The notes beneath the pieces were generated by a model. The model ran no database searches. It worked only from the letters and a program-made list of their open reading frames with translations, and was not told where the DNA came from. Below are positions 1-4,799 of a DNA stretch of 5,528 nt, in pieces. The stretch lies in assembly GCA_029098065.1 (NCBI GenBank), contig JAQXNP010000046.1, forward strand, positions 1 to 5,528, written 5' to 3'. Positions within the stretch are counted from its first letter, which is position 1; every line of letters begins with the position of its first letter. The translations under genes and the position numbers were made by a program. Source of the stretch: Clostridiales bacterium. GTDB taxonomy: Bacteria; Bacillota; Clostridia; Oscillospirales; Oscillospiraceae.

Positions 1-1
1 G

Positions 2-115
2 CTGGCCCGGCGGGGCGTGGAAATCTTACTCCGGCAGGCAGAGGGAGGCGGGGCGGTCCACGAGATCGTTCCCTTCCAGCTTGTCCCCGGCGAAAGCGTC
101 CGGGAAGTGAAATGA
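2..115 (+). CDS. Probable LacI-family transcriptional regulator, C-terminal end only
   Basis: The 5' part lies outside the window; 37 codons remain before a TGA at 113-115. The visible residues include GVEILLRQAEGGG and end in FQLVPGESVREVK. In LacI/GalR-family repressors the last part of the periplasmic-binding-protein-like domain runs as a helix with an 'A..LL...I' pattern, then a beta strand ending near 'LV.R.S'. The LVPGESVRE tail fits that, although the usual Arg before the Ser is replaced. The family binds operator DNA and responds to a sugar or, for CcpA, to seryl-phosphorylated HPr or Crh. Only 16 nt separate it from the ATPase gene, so the two are probably cotranscribed. This is a weak identification from a short tail; it could be another protein with a similar C-terminus. 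Confidence 0.55.
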   Translation: MARRGVEILLRQAEGGGAVHEIVPFQLVPGESVREVK

Positions 116-116
116 T

Positions 117-123
117 AGGAGGT
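117..123 (+). promoter_or_regulatory. Ribosome binding site that fixes the TTG start of the ATPase gene
   Basis: AGGAGGT lies 8 nt upstream of the TTG at 132, the ideal spacing. No in-frame ATG occurs until codon 23, inside the first beta strands of the ATPase fold, so the TTG is the supported start. Confidence 0.8.
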
Positions 124-131
124 GCTTCCCC

Positions 132-1223
132 TTGGCAGGAATCACACTGAAAAATGTCACAAAGACGTATGAGAATAACGTCACTGTCATCCCGGGCATG
201 GACCTGGAGATCCGGGACAAGGAGTTCATCATTCTGGTGGGGCCGTCGGGCTGCGGAAAATCCACCACGCTCCGGATGATCGCGGGGCTGGAGGACATCA
301 GTTCGGGCGATCTGTATATCGGGGACAGGCGCGTCAACGATGTGCCGCCCAAGGACCGGAATATCGCCATGGTTTTTCAGTCCTATGCCCTCTATCCCCA
401 TATGACGGTGTATAAGAACATGGCCTTTGCCCTTCAGCTTCAGAAGGTGCCCAAGGACGAGATCGACCGGAAGGTCCGGGAAGTGGCGAAGGTGCTGGAG
501 CTGGAGCCCTATCTGGACCGGAAGCCCAAGGCCCTTTCCGGCGGCCAGCGGCAGCGGGTGGCCCTGGGCCGGGCCATGGTCCGGGACCCTGCGGTTTTCC
601 TGCTGGACGAGCCCCTCTCCAACCTGGACGCCAAGCTGCGCACCGAGATGCGCAGCCAGATCTCCCAGCTTCACCAGAAGCTCCAGACCACCTTTGTCTA
701 CGTGACCCACGACCAGACCGAGGCCATGACCATGGCAGACCGGATCGTGGTGCTCAAGGACGGCGTGATCCAGCAGGTGGACACGCCCCAGGAGCTCTAT
801 GATCATCCCGCCAACCAGTTTGTGGCCGGCTTTATCGGAACCCCGCCCATGAACTTCTTCGCCGCCGGGGTGGAGAAGAGCGCCGGAGGCCACGTGCTCC
901 ATTTCGGGGACTGTGCCATCCCCACGGAGGCGAAAGGGCTGGAGCCCTATGAGGGCAAAACGGTCAACGTGGGCGTGCGGCCCGAGGATATCCACGGAGA
1001 GGAATCCTTCCTGGCGCTTTCCCACGCTGGGACCATGGAAGTCGGCGTGGATCTGGCCGAAATGATGGGGGCTGAGATCTATCTCTATATCACAGTCAAC
1101 GGACATAAGCTCATCGCCCGGGTCCCCTCCCGGATGGCGATCCACACCGGTGAAACTGTCAAGCTGGCGGTGGACGGCCACAAGGTCCATCTGTTCGACC
1201 CGGAAACCCAAAAGAGAATCTGA
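132..1223 (+). CDS. msmK: Sugar ABC transporter ATP-binding protein, MsmK/UgpC/MalK type
   Basis: This is the ATP-hydrolysing subunit of a CUT1-type carbohydrate importer, acting as a dimer on the cytoplasmic face of the membrane permeases. The 363 residues match the usual 360-380. All nucleotide-binding motifs are intact: Walker A GPSGCGKST at 37-45, Q-loop Gln83 in MVFQSYALYPHM, signature LSGGQ at 135-139, Walker B VFLLDE at 155-160, D-loop SNLD and switch His193 in VTHDQTEAM. The C-terminal part carries the conserved F-x-GTPPMNFF segment (about 234-243) and GVRPEDI at 281-287, typical of the MalK-type regulatory OB/TOBE domain. No permease or binding protein is encoded nearby. In Streptococcus and other Firmicutes, MsmK-like ATPases serve several importers encoded elsewhere, so a shared ATPase is the natural inference. 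Its location between a LacI-type regulator and malQ suggests malto-oligosaccharide uptake, but the substrate cannot be read from this subunit. Confidence 0.93.
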   Translation: MAGITLKNVTKTYENNVTVIPGMDLEIRDKEFIILVGPSGCGKSTTLRMIAGLEDISSGDLYIGDRRVNDVPPKDRNIAMVFQSYALYPHMTVYKNMAFALQLQKVPKDEIDRKVREVAKVLELEPYLDRKPKALSGGQRQRVALGRAMVRDPAVFLLDEPLSNLDAKLRTEMRSQISQLHQKLQTTFVYVTHDQTEAMTMADRIVVLKDGVIQQVDTPQELYDHPANQFVAGFIGTPPMNFFAAGVEKSAGGHVLHFGDCAIPTEAKGLEPYEGKTVNVGVRPEDIHGEESFLALSHAGTMEVGVDLAEMMGAEIYLYITVNGHKLIARVPSRMAIHTGETVKLAVDGHKVHLFDPETQKRI

Positions 1224-1236
1224 CCGCGGAAATACA

Positions 1237-1244
1237 AAAGGAGG
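1237..1244 (+). promoter_or_regulatory. Ribosome binding site that fixes the TTG start of the HPr-like gene
   Basis: AAAGGAGG sits 7 nt upstream of the TTG at 1252. The open frame extends further upstream into the ATPase gene, but starting at this TTG gives a protein that begins directly with the first HPr beta strand (MKLTISL), which settles the start. Confidence 0.8.
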
Positions 1245-1251
1245 AACTGCT

Positions 1252-1476
1252 TTGAAACTGACCATCTCTCTTGATACCATCGACAAGGTAAAGAATTTTG
1301 TGAATGTGATTTTCCGCTTCCCCGGCGATGCCGACCTCATTTCCGGCCGGTATACCGTAGATGCCAAATCCATTATGGGTATTTTCAGCCTGGATCTGTC
1401 TCAGCCCCTGACTCTGGAGCTCCGTGGTGAGCCGGGGGAGGCCCTGCTGAGTGAACTGCGGCGCTACTGCGTGTGA
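1252..1476 (+). CDS. HPr/Crh-like protein lacking the phosphocarrier histidine
   Basis: This 74-residue protein is close to HPr length (85-88) with a shorter C-terminus. The segment KSIMGIFSLDL (39-49) matches the HPr regulatory region KSIMGVMSLGI, so Ser40 corresponds to HPr Ser46, the target of HPr kinase/phosphorylase. The N-terminal HARPA loop carrying His15 is absent: the equivalent stretch reads DTIDKVKNFVNV with no histidine, and the whole protein has none. It therefore cannot carry PTS phosphate through His15. Bacillus Crh, in which Gln replaces His15, is the known precedent; seryl-phosphorylated Crh is a CcpA corepressor. A role in carbon regulation is inferred from Ser40 and from the neighbouring sugar genes. 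It begins 28 nt after the ATPase stop and ends 48 nt before malQ, so it is probably part of the same transcript. The start codon is TTG. Confidence 0.8.
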   Translation: MKLTISLDTIDKVKNFVNVIFRFPGDADLISGRYTVDAKSIMGIFSLDLSQPLTLELRGEPGEALLSELRRYCV

Positions 1477-1524
1477 AATCCCGGATTCAGGGACCCAATT
1501 TAGCGAGACAGGAATGATTGAGAA

Positions 1525-3012
1525 ATGAGAACCAGCGGAGTGTTGATGCACCTGACCAGCCTGTCCTCTCCCTACGGAGTCGGGACCATGGGACAGGCGG
1601 CCCGGGAGTTTGCTGATTTTCTGGCGGCGGGAGGGCAGACCTATTGGCAGATCCTGCCCATCGGCCCCACCAGTTTCGGGGACTCCCCTTACCAGAGCTT
1701 TTCCACCTTTGCGGGCAACCCCTACCTGATCGATCTGGATGATCTGGCGGAAGAGGGGCTGCTGGAGCGGCCGGAGTACGCCGGCCTGGACTGGGGAGGC
1801 GATCCTCAGCGGGTGGATTACGGACTTCTCTACCGGCAGCGCTACCCGGTGCTCCGGAAAGCGGTGGCCCGCCTTTTGACGGACCCGCCGGCGGACTACC
1901 CGGTCTTTCTGGCCAGCAACGCCGCCTGGCTGACCGATTACGCCCTCTTTATGTCCCTCAAGGACGCCAACGGCGGCCGGGCCTGGACGGAGTGGGAGGA
2001 ACCGCTCCGCCGCCGGGACGTCCGCGCCCTGGAGGAAGCTCGCCGGGCACAGCGGGAGAACATGAGCTTCTGGCAGGGTGTCCAGTATCTCTTTTTCCAT
2101 CAGTGGACCGCACTGAAGGAGTATGCCAACCGAAAAGGGGTCTACTTCATCGGCGATCTGCCCATCTATGTGGCGCTGGACTCCGCCGATGTATGGGCCA
2201 GAAGCGACCAGTTCCAGCTGGATGAGGACCTGCGGCCCACGGAGGTGGCGGGGTGTCCTCCCGACGGGTTCTCCGCCGACGGCCAGCTGTGGGGCAACCC
2301 GCTCTTTGACTGGGACCGGATGGAGGCTGACGGTTTCTCCTGGTGGATCGAGCGCATCCGCCGCCAGAGGGGATTTTATGACGTCCTGCGCATTGACCAC
2401 TTCCGGGGATTTGACAGCTACTATGCCATCCCCTACGGCGACGAGAACGCCAGGAGGGGCCGGTGGCGCCGGGGCCCGGGGATGAAGCTCTTCCGGGCGG
2501 TGGAGGCCGCTTTGGGAAAGCAGAACATCATCGCCGAGGATCTGGGATTCCTCACCGACTCTGTCCATGAACTGCTGAAGGACTCCGGCTTCCCCGGCAT
2601 GAAGGTGCTACAGTTCGCCTTTGACAGCCGGGAGGAGAGCGACTACCTGCCCCACAACTACGACAGGCACTGCGTGGTCTATGTGGGAACCCATGACAAC
2701 GACACTGCTTTGGGATGGCTGGCTTCCGCCTCGCCGGAGGACCGGGAGTTTGCCGCCGACTACTTAAAGCTGACCGAGGCGGAGGGTTACCACTGGGGTC
2801 TGATGCGGGGGGCGTGGTCGTCGGTGGCCGATCTGGCGGTGGTCACGGGACAGGATCTTCTGGGGCTGGGCAGCGAGGCGCGGATGAACACCCCCTCCAC
2901 CCTGGGAGAGAACTGGAAGTGGCGGGCCCTGCCCGGAGCGTTCACGCCGGAGCTGGCCCGGCGCCTGCGGCATGAGACCGGAATCTACCGCAGACTTCCT
3001 CATAATCAGTGA
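1525..3012 (+). CDS. malQ: 4-alpha-glucanotransferase (amylomaltase, GH77)
   Basis: The enzyme transfers alpha-1,4-glucan segments between malto-oligosaccharides, releasing glucose and making longer chains for further breakdown; it is cytoplasmic and no signal peptide is present. At 495 residues it has full GH77 length. The start region GVLMHLTSLSSPYGVG, the substrate motif GDSPYQSFSTFAGNPYLI (about 52-69) and the three catalytic carboxylates are all visible: nucleophile Asp291 in RIDHFRGF, acid/base Glu338 in IIAEDLGF and stabilising Asp391 in GTHDND. These lie within a few residues of the same positions in Thermus amylomaltase. The C-terminal RMNTPSTLGENWKWR is also typical of the family. 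The ribosome binding site is weak (AGGA, 11 nt before the ATG), unlike the strong sites of its neighbours, and no promoter is obvious in the 48-nt gap. Expression probably depends on readthrough from the upstream genes. A strong terminator follows immediately. Confidence 0.96.
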   Translation: MRTSGVLMHLTSLSSPYGVGTMGQAAREFADFLAAGGQTYWQILPIGPTSFGDSPYQSFSTFAGNPYLIDLDDLAEEGLLERPEYAGLDWGGDPQRVDYGLLYRQRYPVLRKAVARLLTDPPADYPVFLASNAAWLTDYALFMSLKDANGGRAWTEWEEPLRRRDVRALEEARRAQRENMSFWQGVQYLFFHQWTALKEYANRKGVYFIGDLPIYVALDSADVWARSDQFQLDEDLRPTEVAGCPPDGFSADGQLWGNPLFDWDRMEADGFSWWIERIRRQRGFYDVLRIDHFRGFDSYYAIPYGDENARRGRWRRGPGMKLFRAVEAALGKQNIIAEDLGFLTDSVHELLKDSGFPGMKVLQFAFDSREESDYLPHNYDRHCVVYVGTHDNDTALGWLASASPEDREFAADYLKLTEAEGYHWGLMRGAWSSVADLAVVTGQDLLGLGSEARMNTPSTLGENWKWRALPGAFTPELARRLRHETGIYRRLPHNQ

Positions 3013-3052
3013 AAAAAGCCGGTCCCCATTTGATGCGGGGGCCGGCTTTTTC
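3012..3052 (+). terminator. Rho-independent terminator after malQ, probably bidirectional
   Basis: A 10-bp stem pairs GCCGGTCCCC (3018-3027) with GGGGGCCGGC (3037-3046), with one G-U pair and the 9-nt loop ATTTGATGC. Five T follow (3047-3051). Six A (3012-3017) precede the stem and begin with the last base of the malQ stop codon. The A-run could pair with the T-run, and on the - strand it becomes a T-run after the same hairpin, so it could stop transcription in both directions. Confidence 0.9.
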
Positions 3053-3064
3053 TGCCGGTTCCAT

Positions 3065-3258
3065 ATGCGGGACAGCGTGAAAGCGCTGATCCTTCTGAGT
3101 CTGGCGTTCCTGCTGGCGACCGCGGAGCATGCCGTCACCGGACCGGCGGCTTTTCCGGTCTGCTGGCGGTGCCGGCCATTCTGATCACCGCCCCGCTGGA
3201 GGCGTTCACCATTGGGCGGAGCTTCCGGCCGCTGCTGGGCCGGCCTGAGGCGGAATAG
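3065..3258 (+). pseudogene. Frameshifted small membrane-protein ORF (two hydrophobic segments)
   Basis: The frame opening at ATG 3065 reads MRDSVKALILLSLAFLLA and stops at 3184 after a tail that looks non-native (PVCWRCRPF). A second frame, entered just after 3146, continues as GGFSGLLAVPAILITAP and ends at TAG 3256-3258. The switch coincides with a tandem duplication ACCGG-ACCGG. With one copy removed, the frame runs unbroken for 62 codons. The restored product would have hydrophobic stretches at about 6-20 and 28-48 and a basic tail (GRSFRPLLGRP). No ribosome binding site or promoter precedes the ATG, which lies 13 nt past the malQ terminator T-run, so this may be the remnant of a longer gene. 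I do not recognise the family. A chance pair of hydrophobic frames in GC-rich DNA, or a sequencing error, remains possible. Confidence 0.45.
3137..3146 (+). repeat. Tandem 5-bp duplication (ACCGG x2) inside the broken small ORF
   Basis: Two adjacent ACCGG copies occupy 3137-3141 and 3142-3146. The second copy also lies in the left arm of a perfect 6-bp inverted repeat, GACCGG (3141-3146) and CCGGTC (3155-3160), with an 8-nt loop. Five extra bases change the frame exactly as needed to explain the break. Confidence 0.7.
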
Positions 3259-3281
3259 AACTCTTTTCCCATGATCCGCTC

Positions 3282-3311
3282 TTGTGTACGGGTATGAAAT
3301 GGTGGTATAAT
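3282..3311 (+). promoter_or_regulatory. pyrE promoter, sigma-A type with extended -10
   Basis: The -10 is a perfect TATAAT at 3306-3311 preceded by TG-N (3303-3305), an extended -10. The candidate -35 is TTGTGT at 3282-3287, with an 18-nt spacer. Transcription would begin near 3318, giving a leader of only about 27 nt before the pyrE ATG. That is too short for a PyrR-type attenuator. Confidence 0.8.
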
Positions 3312-3330
3312 ATTTCGACATTTCCAACAC

Positions 3331-3336
3331 AGGAGG
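3331..3336 (+). promoter_or_regulatory. Ribosome binding site deciding the pyrE start
   Basis: AGGAGG lies 8 nt before the ATG at 3345. An earlier in-frame TTG at 3282 overlaps the promoter -35 and is upstream of the expected transcription start, so ATG 3345 is the supported start. Confidence 0.85.
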
Positions 3337-3344
3337 GCCAGACC

Positions 3345-4016
3345 ATGACCTATCAAGAGGAATTTATCACCTTTATGGTGCGCTCCGGGGTGCTCACCTT
3401 CGGGGACTTCACCACCAAATCGGGCCGAAAGACTCCGTATTTTATCAACACCGGCAATTACCGGACCGGAGCCCAGGCTGCCAAGCTGGGCGATTACTAC
3501 GCCGCCTGCATCCAGCAGAATCTGCCCGATGGGGTGGACTGCCTTTTCGGACCGGCCTATAAGGGCATCCCCCTGACCGTGGCCGCCGCCTCCAGCCTTT
3601 ACCGGAATTACGGCCGGGACCTGCCGTACTGCTTCAACCGGAAAGAGGCCAAGGATCACGGGGAGGGCGGTGTCATGGTGGGCTACAAGCCCCAGGCCGG
3701 CGACCGGGTGGTCATTGTGGAGGACGTGGTCACCGCCGGCACCGCCGTCCGGGAAACCATTGAGCTGTTCAAACACGTGGCCGATGTGAAGCTCACCGCC
3801 CTGATCGTCTCGGTGGACCGCATGGAACGGGGCACCGGGGAGAAGACTACCATCAACGAGCTGCGGGAGGAATACGGCATCCAGGTCTTCCCCATCGTCA
3901 CAGTGCGGCAGGTCATTGACTTCCTCTACCGCCGGGAGATCGACGGCAGGGTGTACATCGACGACGCCATGAAGGCCCGGATGGAGGACTACCTGGCCCA
4001 GTACGGCGGAACGTAA
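3345..4016 (+). CDS. pyrE: Orotate phosphoribosyltransferase
   Basis: This cytoplasmic enzyme joins orotate to PRPP to give orotidine 5'-monophosphate, the penultimate step of de novo UMP synthesis. The 223 residues are a normal family length. The type I PRPP-binding motif VVIVEDVVTAGTA is at 122-134 with the acidic pair Glu126-Asp127. The flexible catalytic loop FNRKEAKDHGEGG (97-109) carries Lys100, Lys103 and His105. The N-terminal KSGRKTPYFINTG (25-37) matches the K-S-G-R-x-SPYF orotate/PRPP region, and GPAYKGIPL (69-77) is the usual core loop. No pyrF or other pyrimidine gene is adjacent in the window. The gene has its own promoter and is followed 27 nt later by the RadC-family gene, probably in the same transcript. 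Confidence 0.96.
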   Translation: MTYQEEFITFMVRSGVLTFGDFTTKSGRKTPYFINTGNYRTGAQAAKLGDYYAACIQQNLPDGVDCLFGPAYKGIPLTVAAASSLYRNYGRDLPYCFNRKEAKDHGEGGVMVGYKPQAGDRVVIVEDVVTAGTAVRETIELFKHVADVKLTALIVSVDRMERGTGEKTTINELREEYGIQVFPIVTVRQVIDFLYRREIDGRVYIDDAMKARMEDYLAQYGGT

Positions 4017-4030
4017 CGGACGGCGGAGAG

Positions 4031-4038
4031 AGGAGGGA
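4031..4038 (+). promoter_or_regulatory. Ribosome binding site that fixes the GTG start of the RadC-family gene
   Basis: AGGAGGGA precedes the GTG at 4044, with 7 nt between AGGAGG and the start codon. A nearer ATG (4039) is out of frame, so GTG 4044 is preferred. Confidence 0.75.
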
Positions 4039-4043
4039 ATGCT

Positions 4044-4724
4044 GTGTCCATCCATGACGGACATCGGAAGCGGACGAAGCAGGAGTTTCTGCTCCGCCCG
4101 GATTCCTTCCCGGACCATCGGCTGCTGGAGGTCTACCTCTATTTCGCCAATCCCAGAGGGGATACCAACCCTCTGGCCCATGAACTGATGGACCGCTTCG
4201 GCTCCATTTCCGGCGTGCTGGACGCCCTGCCCGAGGAACTGATGAAGGTCCCGGGAGTGGGGGAGCAGACGGTCTGCCTGCTGAAAGCGGGGAAAGAGCT
4301 GGCCGGCCGGTATCTGACTTCCCGCACCAGCATGGAGGATATCGTGACCTCCACCCGGTCGGTCTATCCGCTGCTGCGGCCCTATTTTTTCGGGGCACGG
4401 AACGAGCGGGTGGCGGTCCTCTGTCTGGACGCGAAAAACCGGGTGCTGGGCATCCGGCCCATTGGAGAGGGCTGTGTCAATACTGCCGAAGTGACCGTGC
4501 GGAAAGTGGTGGAGGCCGCCCTGTCTCTCAACGCCAGTCAGGGCATTCTGGCCCACAACCACGTCTCCGAGCTGGCCCTGCCCTCGGAGGCCGATAAGGC
4601 CACCACCCGCCGGCTCTGGCGGGTGCTGCGGGATGTGGGCGTGCTGTTGGCCGACCATGTGATCTTTTCCGATGACGACATGGTCTCCATGCGGGACAGC
4701 GGTGTCCGGTTTGAGGAGCGGTAA
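4044..4724 (+). CDS. radC: RadC-family (UPF0758) JAMM/MPN-domain protein with altered active site
   Basis: The 226 residues match RadC-family length. The N-terminal part (about 25-90) has the family's DTNPLAHELMDRFGS segment followed by a helix-hairpin-helix, LMKVPGVGEQT (66-76). The C-terminal JAMM domain (about 105-226) shows the zinc-site pattern HxH-x7-SxxD, with His171, His173, Ser181 and Asp184. Two features depart from the family. The usual HNHPSGDP reads HNHVSELA. The motif normally written REVF, which supplies the JAMM glutamate, reads RKVV, so Lys154 (codon AAA, 4503-4505) takes the Glu position. Zinc binding may persist, but hydrolase activity is doubtful. The biological role of RadC proteins is unsettled despite the old DNA-repair name; many occur near mobile DNA. 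Here the gene sits between pyrE (27 nt upstream) and SOS-controlled uvrB (75 nt downstream), and its only visible promoter is that of pyrE. Confidence 0.88.
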   Translation: MSIHDGHRKRTKQEFLLRPDSFPDHRLLEVYLYFANPRGDTNPLAHELMDRFGSISGVLDALPEELMKVPGVGEQTVCLLKAGKELAGRYLTSRTSMEDIVTSTRSVYPLLRPYFFGARNERVAVLCLDAKNRVLGIRPIGEGCVNTAEVTVRKVVEAALSLNASQGILAHNHVSELALPSEADKATTRRLWRVLRDVGVLLADHVIFSDDDMVSMRDSGVRFEER

Positions 4725-4741
4725 CACCGGGTAATTCCTCC

Positions 4742-4770
4742 TTGCAATCGAACAAATGTTTTGATATAAT
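4742..4770 (+). promoter_or_regulatory. uvrB promoter, sigma-A type with extended -10
   Basis: TTGCAA (4742-4747) and a perfect TATAAT (4765-4770) are separated by exactly 17 nt. TG-N at 4762-4764 makes an extended -10. The predicted start is near 4777, giving a leader of roughly 23 nt that includes the ribosome binding site GGAGG (4788-4792), 7 nt before the ATG. Confidence 0.88.
4749..4762 (+). promoter_or_regulatory. LexA (SOS) operator in the uvrB promoter
   Basis: CGAACAAATGTTTT agrees with 13 of 14 positions of the Gram-positive LexA/DinR consensus CGAACRNRYGTTYC; only the final base differs. It fills the spacer between the -35 and -10, so bound LexA would block RNA polymerase. uvrB is a known SOS gene in Firmicutes, which supports the call. 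Confidence 0.85.
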
Positions 4771-4799
4771 GGACTGAAATCATCCGGGGAGGGAGCTGT

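Larger units (their letters stand above)
3053..3344. other. Stretch without an intact gene, between the malQ terminator and pyrE
   Basis: This interval holds a broken small hydrophobic reading frame (3065-3258) and then the pyrE promoter and leader (3282-3344). I see no tRNA, no riboswitch-like leader and no mobile element. A - strand open frame crosses the area, but its translation is low-complexity and spans the terminator and the 3' end of malQ, so I regard it as a shadow. Confidence 0.6.

Noticed and set aside
1477..1524. Possible promoter or hairpin before malQ (TCCC...GGGA)
   Set aside because: The stem is only 4 bp with no T-run, and I found no -10/-35 pair with reasonable spacing. 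It is better treated as plain intergenic sequence within an operon.
1159..2568. Long - strand open frame opposite the HPr-like gene and malQ
   Set aside because: The opposite strand encodes an intact GH77 enzyme with all catalytic residues. The - strand translation shows no motifs and spans gene boundaries.
3078..3091. Possible catabolite-responsive element (TGAAAGCGCTGATC)
   Set aside because: The first ten bases match the CcpA site pattern, but the right half fails at its conserved C and final A/T. It also lies inside the broken small ORF, far from the -35 of pyrE and downstream of the sugar-gene terminator.
2764..3330. - strand open frame across the malQ end, terminator and pyrE promoter
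   Set aside because: It has no ribosome binding site that I can see, runs through a strong terminator hairpin and has a low-complexity basic translation.
4713..4740. Possible hairpin terminator after the RadC-family gene (GAGGA/TCCTC outer arms, CGGT/ACCG inner arms)
   Set aside because: The arms are short and separated by an uneven internal loop, and no T-run follows. It is not convincing as a terminator.
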